A stretch of 64,000 nt of DNA, taken from Locusta migratoria (Eukaryota; Arthropoda; Insecta; Orthoptera; Acrididae). The stretch covers positions 71,355,547 to 71,419,546 of the forward strand of contig CM048753.1 in NCBI GenBank assembly GCA_026315105.1. The letters are read 5' to 3'. The notes beneath the pieces are model-generated. The model searched no databases, had not been told where the DNA came from, and was given only the letters and a program-made list of their open reading frames with translations. The position numbers and the translations under genes were made by a program. Positions 54,242 to 64,000 of this stretch are shown piece after piece (within the stretch, counting starts at the first letter, position 1; every line of letters starts with the position of its first letter).

Positions 54242-54269
54242 GCTGCCATTTAAGGGAAAATCTAGCTAG
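53397..54269 (+). pseudogene. CR1 reverse transcriptase, one stop
   Basis: Well preserved: Phe-Leu-Asp-Phe-Gln-Lys-Ala-Phe-Asp, Gly-Val-Pro-Gln-Gly-Ser-Val-Ile-Gly-Pro, Phe-Ala-Asp-Asp-Ala (about 53705) and the Leu-Gly-Ile-Thr-Ile block. A TGA at 53793-53795 replaces the usual Cys/Trp after Val-Trp; the frame then continues to 54241, with an 8-residue-scale gap in the Arg-Gly-Asp-Ser region. The last codons (to 54269) are read-through into the duplicated piece. Confidence 0.85.
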
Positions 54270-54402
54270 CTCTCTTAGGTTGTTTTGCAGATGACGCCGT
54301 CATTTACCGTCTAGTAAAATCATCTGAAGATCAAAACCAACTGCAGAACGATCTGAATAAGATATCACTACGGTGTAAAAAAAATTGGCAATTGCCTCTT
54401 AC
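54242..54402 (+). repeat. Partial duplicate of the CR1 active-site region
   Basis: Repeats 53672-53812 (AAATCTAAGTAGCTCTCTTAGG-like start, through the Phe-Ala-Asp-Asp region to Asn-Trp-Gln-Leu), with an extra T breaking the frame before the active site. Confidence 0.7.
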
Positions 54403-55040
54403 AGGTTTCACAATAAACATACCGTTTACTGCATTCCTGTATCGAGCATTGTTTTCGAGAAATTTAATTTTGAAATCAGGGAGTCCTTTTCTTGACACCA
54501 TGTATCTAGGACAAATTAGGACGACAAGGTCCCGCAAGGCAGATACAATGAAAACGACCTTGCAGCAGTGACTGCAGCATTTCTTTAAAATTACGACGAA
54601 CAGAGAAGCGATGTATCGGGTGTTTTTTGTCTCGCAGCCGACTGCTGCCGGCAGCGGAAATTCTTCCCGCAGACGTCAGAAACGTCGTCGCCTCTAGCAG
54701 CGACTGCCTCGCATCGCAGCAGCGGAAGACAATGGCTGCCTCTCCGTCGGCACTTGGTCGGCACTTAGCGGTGGCCGGGATTGGCAATTTCGGAGCACTT
54801 TGGCGCATCTGTCGAGCACCCTCCACCTTATTGTGCCGCTGGCTGTTGTCTTCGGCGGAAGGGATTGGCCCCGGGTGCTCTCCGCGCTAATTAAATGCTC
54901 GTTGCGGAAGACGTAGGGCTTCTCTGGCCCGAGAGTCTTCCGAGGATACCTGGCAATTTGTTCGGCCCCTCCGTTATGCCGTCGGTACTACAGGAGAAGG
55001 GCTGAGGGCACCGTCTGGAGAGATCTCAACCAGCCCCGAT
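54403..55040. repeat. Uninterrupted relative of the CR1-flanking repeat, then GC-rich DNA
   Basis: 54508-54760 matches the two flanks of the 50276-52052 CR1. The following part to 55040 is GC-rich without a recognised gene. Confidence 0.45.
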
Positions 55041-56643
55041 TAGGGTTGCCAAGTGTGGCGATTTTTCGCATTCTTGGCTATCTTTTTCTTATAATAGTAG
55101 CCATTCTAGCAGTCTGGCGACTGGCGATTAAATTTGGCTATTAAAGGAATTGGTAGGCGACTTAATGGCTATTTTATTTAACTTCAAATACAACGAATGT
55201 AAGGCAATCACTCTTTAGACCTTGCGTCAATGATACCGGCTAAACTTCGGTAAAATGCTGGGGAAATGTAACCAACCTACACAAGTTAGCTCAAATGTTT
55301 TCAAAAAAATGTTCAAATGTTTGTAAAGCTTATGGGACTTAACTACGGGGTCATCAGTCCCTAAACTTACAAACTACTTATGAACTACTTAAGAACTAGG
55401 ACGGCACAAATATCCATGCCCGAGGGGGGATTCGAACCCCCGACCGTAGTGGTCGTGCAGACCATGACTGAAGCGCCTCAGTCCCCTCGGCCACCGCGGC
55501 CGGCCAAATGTTTTCAAGTATCATGGATGTGTGGGAGAGTGTCACAGAGGTGTAAACGAACTCAGCTTACAGAGACTTGGAGATAGACGTAAACTACCTC
55601 ATGTACCCTAGTTACGATGGTTAGAGAACAGGCTTTAAGCGATATCTCGAAGTATACAACAACACCGTATGTATGGCTCCCGCTGAGAACATGAGGATAA
55701 GATTATATAAATTACAGCATGCAAGGAGGTATTTAAACAGTATGTTTTCCGCGTTCCATACGACAACACAACAGAAATTCTTAACATCTGTTACTGTGAA
55801 GCGAGCCCTTTGCTACGCACTTCACAGTAGTTAACAGTGGTTTACAGAGTATAAATGTCGATGGAGAACACGCGGTGATTTCCCAGACGTTCTCATGGCT
55901 GATTTTTCAGTGTGTAATGACGCATTATTACGAATGAAAGTCCATCTCACCTCAAAGTATGAAATGCTTAGTGCATTATTATAAATTACCTCACCTCAAA
56001 ATGTTGTAATAATTTTGTGTGTATTCAAGAAATGTTTGGAAGATTCAATAACTATATTAAACATCTGTAAATATTTGTTTTTAAGAAGATGAAAGTGATT
56101 GGTAATCGAACCTATGCATGAGAACATCCCTTGTGTAAGTTTGATAGAATGATTCTTGAACAGTTTTGTGTTGTAATTTTTATAAGTTATGAAATTAATA
56201 ATTGTGATAGTTAAATGTAACTGAATTTCCGGAGTCTCTCTATTATATTTACAATGTGTCAATATTTTGACTGCCTGCACTGTCAGCTGGTGGTGTGTCT
56301 GGGTTCAGTTCTTGGATGGACTCAGATAAATGCTTCTTTGAAGTATGAGTTTCCTTGGAAAGTTCAGTCTGATGTCTGTGAATGTGAGAGTTCCATAGTT
56401 TGTGTTACCTTTTACTCAGTAACCAGCTTACTCTCTGGCTTTCAGGATTATTATTGTCGAGTAACATGCCATAATTACCATAGCATAATAATGTTAACAG
56501 ATTAAAAGTTGCAATATTTGTCTGTTTTTACTGATGTAAAGATGGTTATATTTTGGCATTTTATTGTTGTGAAGATGGCGATATTTTGGCTACTTTTTGT
56601 TTCAAATTTGGCGTCAGAGCAATAGAAAAACCTGGCAACTCTG
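55041..56643. mobile_element. hAT-like non-autonomous element, family 2, copy 2
   Basis: Same ends and most of the interior as 12701-13936. Flanked by GCCCCGAT at 55033-55040 and 56644-56651, a perfect 8-bp duplication different from that of copy 1. Longer because of a SINE (55305-55504) and several segments absent from copy 1. The first base is T rather than C. Confidence 0.8.
55305..55504 (-). mobile_element. tRNA-derived SINE (main family) in hAT copy 2, 13-bp duplication
   Basis: Full-length. Flanked by CAAATGTTTTCAA at 55292-55304 and 55505-55517. The equivalent site in hAT copy 1 (about 12953) is empty. Confidence 0.9.
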
Positions 56644-56651
56644 GCCCCGAT

Positions 56652-56904
56652 ACCTCGTGAAGGTCGATCTGAGGGAATACGTAGACAAAACAGGTCAGAG
56701 CACTGGGGTAGGAGGGGCTAAAAAGCTTGCCGAAGTTATTACCGTGTTTGCCGGCGTATAAGACGCACTTTTTTCCTACAATAATAGGCCCAAGAACTGG
56801 ATACGTCTTACACACCGGTTGCCAGTTGAAGTACCGTATATTTCCGCAGGTAAGACGATGGCTGAAACATTAAAAAAGGGCCCCAAAAACCGAGGTCGTC
56901 TTAT
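56652..56904. other. Unassigned repeat-like sequence
   Basis: Contains GTATAAGACGCACTTTTTTC (about 56756-56775) and CCGTATATTTCCGC...GGTCGTCTTATCCG, text of a widespread dispersed repeat I cannot name with confidence. No gene. Confidence 0.3.
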
Positions 56905-58018
56905 CCGTCGATTTGCAGTAGGATTTTGGAACATATACTTTGTTCGAATATTATGAACTACCTCGAAGAGAACGACCTATTAACCAATAGTCAGCACGGA
57001 TTCAGAAAGTATCGCTCTTGCGAAACACAGCTTCCCCTTTATTCACATGAAGTGTTAAGTGCCATCGACAAGGGATCTCAAATCGATTCCAAATTTCTGG
57101 ATTTCCGGAAGGCTTTTGTCACTGTACCCCACAAGCGGCTTCTTATGAAATTGCGTGCTCATGGAATATCTCCCCAATTGTGCGATTTACTACCAGAAAG
57201 GACACAGTTCGTTGTAATTGACGGTAAGTCATCGAGTAAAACAGAAGTGATATCTGGCGTTCCACAGGGAAGCGTTATAGGTCCTTTACTCTTCCTCGTG
57301 TTTATAAACGACTTAGGAGACAATCTGAATAGCTGCCTTAGACTGTTCGCGGATGATGCTGTCGTTTATCGGTTAGTGAAGTCAACAGAGGATCAAAAGC
57401 AACTTCAAAGCGATTTAGACAAAATTTCTACTTGGTGCGAAAATTGGCAATTGACACTAAATAAAGAAAAATGTGAAGTAATACACATGACCACTAAAAC
57501 AAATCCGCTCAACTTCAATTACGCGATAAATCAGTCAAACCTTAAGGTCGTAAATTCTACCAAATACCTAGGAGTTACAATTACGAATAACTTTGACTGG
57601 AGAGAACACATAGGAAATATTGTGGGGAAGGCGAACCGAAGGTTACGTTTCATTGGCAGAACGCTTCGAAGATGCACCAGCTCCACCAAAGAGACTGCCT
57701 ACATCACACTTGTGCGTCCTCTCCTGGAGTACTGTTGCCCATTGTGGGACCCTCACCAGGTGGGACTGACGGAAGACATTGAGAAGGTTCAGAGAAGGGC
57801 AGCTCGTTTTGTTTTATCACGTTACGAGGGGGAAAGCGTCACGGAAATGTTGCACGAATTGGGGTGGAAATCATTAAAAGCCTGTTTGCGAAGTTTCAAT
57901 CACCGACTTTTAGTTCTGAATGTGAAAATATTTTGCTAGCACCCACCTACTTAGGGAGACATGACCATCTCAATAAAATAAGAGAAATCAGATCGAAAAC
58001 GGAACGATCTACGTAGAT
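56905..58018 (+). mobile_element. CR1-type LINE with the longest open frame
   Basis: 5'-truncated at the Ser-Ile-Cys-Ser-Arg-Ile-Leu block; ends with a short GATGTA-like tail near 58010. Separate subfamily from the other CR1 copies (many silent and conservative differences). Confidence 0.85.
56926..57939 (+). pseudogene. CR1 reverse transcriptase, almost complete domain
   Basis: 337 codons with no stop. Motifs: Gln-His-Gly-Phe-Arg, Phe-Leu-Asp-Phe-Arg-Lys-Ala-Phe, Gly-Val-Pro-Gln-Gly-Ser-Val-Ile-Gly-Pro-Leu-Leu-Phe, catalytic Phe-Ala-Asp-Asp-Ala, Asn-Trp-Gln-Leu, Tyr-Leu-Gly-Val-Thr, Val-Gln-Arg-Arg-Ala-Ala-Arg-Phe. The Ile-Gly-Asp-Phe-Leu part is shortened after Asp-Leu (about 57186), and a frameshift or deletion after Trp-Lys-Ser-Leu (about 57875) loses the normal end. 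The endonuclease and first frame are missing, so it is not autonomous. Confidence 0.85.
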
Positions 58019-58028
58019 GTATTTATGG

Positions 58029-59072
58029 ATGGTGTTTTGGTCGCGGTGTGTGGCGAACAAAACTCCGTAAAATGTGGAGTAATACGACGATCAGCAGATG
58101 CCCAAAGATAAAAAGACTCAAACACCGGGAAACACAGACATATATTAACGGAGCATTAACTACACTGGCAATACACCAATGATATCAATATAAACACTGG
58201 AAAGACAACTGTAGTTATTATGATCAAAATACTGACAACTGGATAACCAGTTCCGTTTCGATAGCTGTAAGAAGGTGGATGATGTAGTAGTTGAAAGTCG
58301 TCGGCTTATATAAAATTCGCAATAAAGACCAGCGATGATTTTTGACACTATCATAGCAAAGAGGTGATACACAGCGAAACGTTATGCACATTTTTCAGTT
58401 GTTTTCCTGCAGCAACCGTAAGAATAAAGAAAAATAAGTGCATATTGCAGTTTGAAAAGTAAAACTACAAAGAAAGATGGAAACGCGTAAGAAAGAAATT
58501 TCGCGTTCTCGATCCGTTTCTAAAAGTCAGAAAATGGTGCTGAAAAGTGAATCTACAGACGATAGAAACCTGAAATTTGTAGACCTTGTTTAACTTACAC
58601 TTGTAGGCATCAACGATTTTTCGATATTCCCATCCCTAAGGGGGTGAGAAAGGGAATTAACTTTTTTTAGAAAATATACCTTGCTATTCAGGCAATTTTG
58701 AAGAAGAAACATAAAATTTCCGATTTAGATTTCTGATTGGAATTTTAAAAACACGTGTTTCGATATTTTTGGAAATTGAACAGTTAAGCGGGTGAAATAA
58801 GGAAAGATCTTTTAAGGGTGATACTAAGGCTATTTTGATGCTAGAAATGTGAAAATTTGAGTTTGGAACTGTGGTTATAATTTAAAAACATGCCTTTCGG
58901 GATGTTTTGAATTATGCCAACAATGGTGCAATAGGGAGTGGCACATTGTATGAAAATATTTGATCAGGAAAGCATTTTGAAAGCTAACTCTATGAAAATT
59001 TATACTTAGAAGAAGAAACAACCAATGCAAGCCATCCAGTCTACGCGTGCTAAGCAGCGGGAATTTATCTAG
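58029..59072 (+). mobile_element. Helitron-like element A, copy 2
   Basis: Matches 41678-42691 over its length, with the same imperfect hairpin and CTAG end (59069-59072) followed by T. The 5' part is missing; the copy starts at GGTGTTTTGGTCGCGG just after the CR1 tail. Confidence 0.5.
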
Positions 59073-59215
59073 TTACATTGAAAACAGTTTTTACACTAAC
59101 AAGACAACAGCTTTCATTTTGAAACAGTCCAGAACGTTGTCGTTACAAAATTAATCTCTATCGTTGTCTGAGCCTGATTCGTAATTGTCAGACAAAGTAA
59201 CAGTACATTGATTTT

Positions 59216-59322
59216 GCCGTCCGCGGTGGCCAAGGGGACTGCGGCGTCCAGTCACGGTCTGCACGGCCACTACGGTCGAGGGTTCGAATCCCCCCTAGGG
59301 CATGGATATTTGTGTCGTCCTT
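59216..59322 (+). mobile_element. tRNA-derived SINE, 3'-truncated by a LINE
   Basis: Head and start of body as in 27264-27440, stopping at GTCCTTAGTA where the AAC-type tail of LINE copy 9 begins. Confidence 0.8.
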
Positions 59323-60010
59323 AGTAGTTGTTGTTGTTGTTATGGTCTTCAGTTCGAAGACTATTTTGATGCAGCTCTCCAACCTACTTTATCCTGAGCA
59401 ATCCTTTTCATCTACTCATAATAACGGCAACCCACATCCATTTCAATCTGATTAGTATAAGCGTCTCTTGGTCTCCCTATGCGATTTTTACCCGACACAC
59501 TTCCCTCCATTGCTAAATTTACGATTCCTTGATGTCGAAGAATGTGTCCTAGCAATCTATCCGTTCTTTTAGTCAAGGTATGCCAGAAATTCCTTTTGTC
59601 CCCAATTCTGTTCAGTACCTCCTCATTAGTTACGCAATCCACCCACCTATCTTCAGCATTCTTCTGTAGCGCCACATTTCAAAAGCCTCTATCCTTTTCC
59701 TGTCCGCATTGTTTATCGTTCATGTTTCACTCGCATACAAGGCAACACTCCACCACACAAATGCCTTCACAAACGACTTCCTTAGGCTTAAATCAATACT
59801 CAATGTCAACAAATTTCTCTTTTTCAAGAACGCTTTTCTACCCATTGCCATTCTGCATTTTATACCCTCTGTACTGCGACCGTCATAACTTATTTTACTG
59901 ACCAAGTAACAAAACTCATCTACCTCCTTTATTATTTCGTTACGTAATCTAATTCCTTCAGCATCGCCAGATTTTCTTAGACTGCACTCCATTACCCATG
60001 TTTTGCTATT
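59323..60010 (-). mobile_element. RTE-like LINE copy 9, 5'-truncated
   Basis: Tail at 59323-59338 (minus strand), start near 60010 at the Met-Glu-Cys-Ser-Leu-Arg block. Frames 59412-59675 and 59720-59992 carry the C-terminal domain with a small insertion and frameshift near 59660-59715 and an extra Trp codon before Ser-Val-Ala. Confidence 0.85.
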
Positions 60011-60295
60011 AGTGTGTCAGGAGTATGTACAAAAATTTAATGCAACTGGAGGACCCGTTAATGGAATGACAAAATAGTTGGGAAAAGGTGGAAGTAAAGT
60101 TGAATTTTGAAGTATAGCTTTCTTCAGAATCAATCAATGCAAGTGTTTAAAACCGCAAGTGAAAGAGCTTGATCCGCTGAGTGTTGTTAGGTCAATAAGA
60201 ACTGCGTACCTTAATTAGAACACAAGATATCGTAAAACAAACCGATTGCAATATTCAATGCAAGGACATAAGAAAACACGTTTGAATAAAAATAA
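60011..60295. other. Unassigned sequence
   Basis: No gene or element recognised. Confidence 0.25.
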
Positions 60296-60602
60296 AGGAT
60301 GGAGAGACTTAAGATAATTCTGATACTTGATGACAAATCTGCGAATGAATACTTTTCGTTTAAAGCAAAAAATGAAGGAAATCGGTCGGATAAAACGGGC
60401 TGACCGACTGACTTTAGTTTACAGCAAGGACATCCCCATAAGAAATATACAGAAGGAGATCGCGTTTAAGTATAGAAAAAGATAGGCGAGAGTTATGGTA
60501 ATTCTGGTACTTGATGACAAATCTGTTGATGAATACCTTTAGTTAAAAACAAAAATGAAGGAAATCAGCCGGGTAGTTTGGTCTGGCCGACTGACTTTTA
60601 GA
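60296..60602. repeat. Two-unit tandem repeat, about 184-bp period
   Basis: TACTTGATGACAAATCTG occurs at 60324 and 60508, with AAAAATGAAGGAAATC and CCGACTGACTTT repeated in step. The units differ by many substitutions. Confidence 0.6.
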
Positions 60603-61449
60603 TTTCGTGGATTTTTTTAAAATATTAGATGGAATCCCACGAATCTGTTACGCTGTCGTAACAGGCATGTTACACGAGTAATACGTTTTACCCATATCCT
60701 TATTATACACTTCAAACACTTGAAATGTCGGATAAGCGATCACATGTCTATTATTAAAACTCTCAAGTCCACCTTGCGCCTTTGAAGTATCACCGTTACC
60801 ACGAACAATTACAGCTGTAATCCAACCATTACCATGACTCGGAGTATTGTGAGCTCTAGTAGCAGTAAACTGGAGAACACCACCTCAAACACACTAGGCC
60901 TTTGCAGAAACGCCTGTGCCCCTACATTATTAGTCGTATTCTTAATGTCTATATTATCGATAGCCTCAAACACTGCAAGGCGAGAACGCCTCATGCTATG
61001 CCTACGAACCATAATGAACGTCTATCCGATCCAGAAAGACCACGACAGCGCTCCTAACGGCCCTTTTAAAGCTACGCCACGCCCTATGACATCTTGATTT
61101 TCGAGCGGCGCGCTACATGTAAGCGTAAAGTTAACGAACAGCAAGGCGTCGGTATTTGGATTAAAGGAATGTTGAATTGTAGTAAGATTAGAGTTGTTGG
61201 AGATGTATTATTATCGTCGTTGAAATAAAGAAGTATTTTTAATTAAAACGTGGCGCGTCCCAGGTTGCGGATATGGGGGCGGGGGGGGGGGGGGGGGGTC
61301 CTCCGCAGCCTTGCTGGCGGACTAAAACAGAAAAAAAAAACAGCTCTCGCGGACCAAACACAAACCTTGTGGACTAACACTCCAGTCGTATCTGGAGCAT
61401 TCCTCGGAAAGCCCCACCACTCCAACCTTCCAAATTTTATGGATTATGA
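60603..61449. other. Unassigned; contains a G homopolymer
   Basis: No gene recognised. An almost pure G run lies at about 61274-61299. Frames at 60809-61097 lack domains. Confidence 0.3.
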
Positions 61450-61624
61450 GTGGAAAAGAAAAACAAATTACCCCAGGGAGTAAAATATCTCGACCTCCAG
61501 TCGCAAGCAGGCATTTCGGATTCTGGGGAGCCTGCACTTTCTGCTCTTGTTTTACCAACACAGACTGAAAAACTTAAATTCAAGACGAAATGCAGTATCG
61601 GAACACTCAACATTACCTCGCTCA

Positions 61625-62805
61625 TCAAAACAGGAAAACATCAAGAACTGAGTCAAACACTTTTTCATTTGATTTGATTTTGCCAGGGAAGCCAAAACAG
61701 TCTTGGTCCAACCCGCCACTGGCCGCACAGAAACTAAGTTTATTGTGCGGTATTGCTCCCTGTATATCTAGTGAAGCCAACCAATGCCCTTGAAGGAGTC
61801 CCTTTACCAGTTCTTTATTAGACACAATTTCTTCTGGTCTGGTTGTCCCAAATGTTCTGTGCCTTTTACTCTCCAATGCAATGCATGCGAAGATTAGATG
61901 TGATGCAGTTTCATCACCGTCATCACAGATCCTACATTTAGGGTCCTCTTCTGTTATTCCCATTGTATGTAGGTGTTTTTTGAAATTCCCATGGCCTGTC
62001 AGCAATCCAACCATGAGTCTAATCTCTCTCCTGTTCTGATCCAGGTTTGCAGACCTTCTTTTAAAACATGGCTTTGGCATCATTACCTTGCCATGTTTTT
62101 GCTGGTAGACTTTGGTCCAATATTCTACGTGCTGTCTTCTGAGCCAGTTACGTAGCTCCAATTTGATCATTGCCTTGGTGATTGTCAGGACAGGTTCCGG
62201 TCCAATAAATGGAGTCTCTGCCCACATCCTGGCTAATCTGTCGGCATGTCCGTTGCCACTGATCCCCGAGTTGCCAAGGACCCACAATAGGTTTACTCTA
62301 TTGCTTTCTCATAGCTCTACCAGAACCCTGTGACATTCTGCAACAATTTTAGACCTTGTTGCAGGAGCTGCCAGTGATCTCAGGGCTGTCTGGCTGTCTG
62401 AATATATATAGATGCTACGATCTTTGTAGCACCTACGCAAATTCTCCTCCACACACGACCTGATGGCAGTGATTTCGGCCTGGAATACTGAGGCCAGTTT
62501 CCCTAGAGAGATGACGCCCTCTAGTCTTGGCTGCACCCCATATACCCCGGCCCCAACGCCTTGGTCCGATTTTGACCCATCAGTGAACCAGACAATATCC
62601 CCCGTACGGTGTCGAACTATTTTCTCCCAATGCTCCCTACTTCCAACTGTTATACTGAAAGGCTTGTTGAAGCAGTATGGGGTTATAAATTACCAAGCTC
62701 CTTAGCAGCAACCTGCTGTTCTGCCTTCTTCCACCACACGACCGCCCCATAGGTGATCCTGGGTCTAATCACCGTGATGTATATCCAGTGCATACCCTTG
62801 GGGCT
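61625..62805 (-). pseudogene. RNase H and C-terminal region of an I-group-like LINE
   Basis: Minus strand, in order: Tyr-Gly-Ala-Val-Val-Trp-Trp (about 62745), then RNase H with Phe-Thr-Asp-Gly-Ser, Ala-Glu-Ile-Thr-Ala, Tyr-Ser-Asp-Ser-Gln-Thr-Ala and Gly-His-Ala-Asp-Arg-Leu-Ala, so all four acidic catalytic residues are present. One stop lies at about 62309. Then a basic region and a CX2CX8HX4C cluster (Cys-Arg-Ile-Cys...His-Leu-Ile-Phe-Ala-Cys). RNase H domains in LINEs are typical of the I group. The reverse transcriptase is missing by 5' truncation. Confidence 0.8.
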
Positions 62806-62813
62806 CAGGCCCC
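61663..62813 (-). mobile_element. I-group-like LINE fragment nested in RTE LINE, 17-bp duplication
   Basis: Flanked by AACTGAGTCAAACACTT (61646-61662) and AATTGAGTCAAGCACTT (62814-62830), a 17-bp duplication with two differences. Its 3' end lies at the left with an AAATC-type repeat tail followed by AAAAA on the minus strand. Removing the insert and one duplicate rejoins the RTE frame. Confidence 0.85.
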
Positions 62814-63524
62814 AATTGAGTCAAGCACTTGAGCATCATGATATCCAAATTCTGTCACTACAAGAAACCCGCTACACTGGTGAAATCTCTTTTCAAACAG
62901 GCAACTACAGAATTAATAAAGGAAAACCAGCAGAGTATATAATTCGAAAATGCCCCTTATTAGGTACAACTTTTATTTTTAGAAAACATATAACGGAGTC
63001 CGTAATAAACTTCAATTCTACGTCCAACGGGCTCTCAACAATGACGACAAAATGTAAAAACTAGTGAATGTTCATGCTCCAACAAATATCGACGATAAGA
63101 AAATGCCAATCAAAGTACAGACTTTCTGGGGAGAACTAGAAGACACGATTCAGAAGATTCCAAAGGAAAACGTCAGCATCCTACTCGGGGATTTTAGTAA
63201 ACAGCTCGGCAAGGAGAGGAAATACAAGAACATCATTGGTGAATATCCAGCACATAAGAGGACAAATACCAATGGAATAAGACTCAACGTCAAAATTATG
63301 ATTACACACTTCAAGAAACACCCGAAGAAGATGAAGACGTGGAAAGCACCAAATCAGCTCCTTGGAGAGTTCCAAATTGACCATATTGCCATTTCTAGAA
63401 GAGAATTTAGGACAATTCAAATATTAAGGTTCAGAAAGGAGTCAAAATAGATTAGGATCACTATCTTGTTAAATCCAAAAATTAAATTCATTCCAAATTC
63501 CAAAAAAAAAAAAATAAGAAACCT

Positions 63525-64000
63525 ATGAGAAAGAATTTTGAAACCAATAATATTGATCCAGAAACTAAAAATATCTTCAAATCAAAATTGCAAGGGGAGG
63601 CACGGGAGGAAATGAAGTCTCAAATAATGAAAGCAGCAGAAGAATCTCCTCCATCTAAAATTAAAAGGAAGAATATCTGGTGGAATGACAAGTGCAATGA
63701 AGCATTGGACAACAGACAAACGCTTTGGCAAAACTTTAAATCCAATCCGACAAAAATCAACCTGGAAATGTTCAGAGAAGATATAAAAATGGCATCCTAC
63801 TCAATTATAAACGAAAAGAGACATTTCGAGAAATTATCCCTTCAACAAATACAGGTACACTTCACTCAACACAAATCAAGAGACTATTACCAATCTTTCA
63901 AAATACACTTGAATGGGTATAAACCACCCAGTTTAAATTTTCGTGACAAATCAGGGAAATTAGGTACAAATGACCAAGAAAACTGCAATATTTTAGCGAA
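63525..64000 (+). pseudogene. RTE LINE linker between endonuclease and reverse transcriptase
   Basis: Open from the ATG at 63525 to the window end (158 codons). Contains Ile-Trp-Trp-Asn-Asp-Lys-Cys-Asn-Glu-Ala, the conserved Trp-Asp/Asn block that precedes the reverse transcriptase in RTE-type elements, then a charged segment. The reverse transcriptase would follow outside the window. The break from the endonuclease frame near 63450-63520 includes an A-run. Confidence 0.6.

Larger units (their letters stand above)
61450..63450 (+). pseudogene. APE-type endonuclease of RTE LINE, interrupted
   Basis: Nicks target DNA to prime reverse transcription. Part 1 (61450-61662) ends in Ile-Gly-Thr-Leu-Asn-Ile-Thr-Ser-Leu, the strand holding the first active-site Asn. 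After the insert, part 2 (62831-63062) begins with Gln-Ile-Leu-Ser-Leu-Gln-Glu-Thr-Arg-Tyr, with the catalytic Glu. Part 3 (63064-63450): Val-His-Ala-Pro-Thr-Asn, Leu-Leu-Gly-Asp-Phe-Ser (usual Gly-Asp-Phe-Asn changed at the Asn), Asn-Gly-Ile-Arg-Leu, and Gln-Ile-Asp-His-Ile. A stop separates parts 2 and 3, and the final Ser-Asp-His block is decayed. Confidence 0.75.
61450..64000 (+). mobile_element. RTE-type LINE, 5' half, running off the window
   Basis: Endonuclease region and linker of a RTE-type LINE, interrupted at 61663-62813 by another LINE. Might be the same broad family as the BovB/RTE 3' half at 44240-45338; the two do not overlap, so this cannot be tested here. Confidence 0.7.

Overview
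This is AT-rich, repeat-saturated DNA from an animal nuclear genome. The best guess is an orthopteran insect (locust/grasshopper type). That rests on general knowledge that such genomes carry very many CR1-, RTE- and Penelope-type retroelements, Tc1/mariner elements, Helitrons and tRNA-derived SINEs of this style; no single marker here fixes the species. I found no intact host gene, rRNA, operon or CRISPR array. Nearly every recognisable coding stretch is a decayed piece of a transposable element, so the window reads as intergenic or intronic transposon sediment.

Layout. 0-9 kb: a Helitron-like end, a CR1 scrap, a 1.9-kb RTE-like LINE facing a second copy tail to tail, another CR1 piece, a Tc1 element with both terminal repeats, a fold-back element in tandem duplicate, and a CR1 copy split by a Penelope-like insert. 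10.8-14.7 kb: two hAT-like elements with 8-bp target duplications (one carries a LINE) and a fold-back with LINE scraps. 15.9-17.6 kb: a palindromic tandem array of 301-bp units, each with a tRNA-like gene, flanked by a 15-bp duplication and followed by a hammerhead-like motif. 18-29 kb: several tRNA-like heads, LINE pieces, a second Tc1 copy, SINEs and a mariner-type transposase. 30-41 kb: a CR1 copy, hammerhead-like motifs, a second palindromic tRNA-repeat, Helitron-like ends, two RTE-like LINEs and a three-copy inverted/direct repeat. 41-48 kb: Helitron-like copies in two sequence groups, a BovB/RTE-type reverse transcriptase, and a GC-rich tandem repeat. 48-60 kb: a GIY-YIG fragment beside a fold-back, four CR1 copies or pieces, a second copy of one hAT-like family, LINEs and SINEs. 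61-64 kb: an RTE-type LINE interrupted by an oppositely oriented RNase H-bearing LINE fragment.

The most interesting signal is a set of short hammerhead-ribozyme-like motifs (8.07, 17.65, 31.93 and 34.52 kb). Their stems differ in sequence but pair correctly around the same core, as known for Penelope-like retroelements. The second is the palindromic tRNA-repeat, which occurs twice between clean target-site duplications and both times directly beside a hammerhead motif. Nested insertions, and two uninterrupted ('empty') relatives of occupied sites inside this window, allow relative dating of several insertions.
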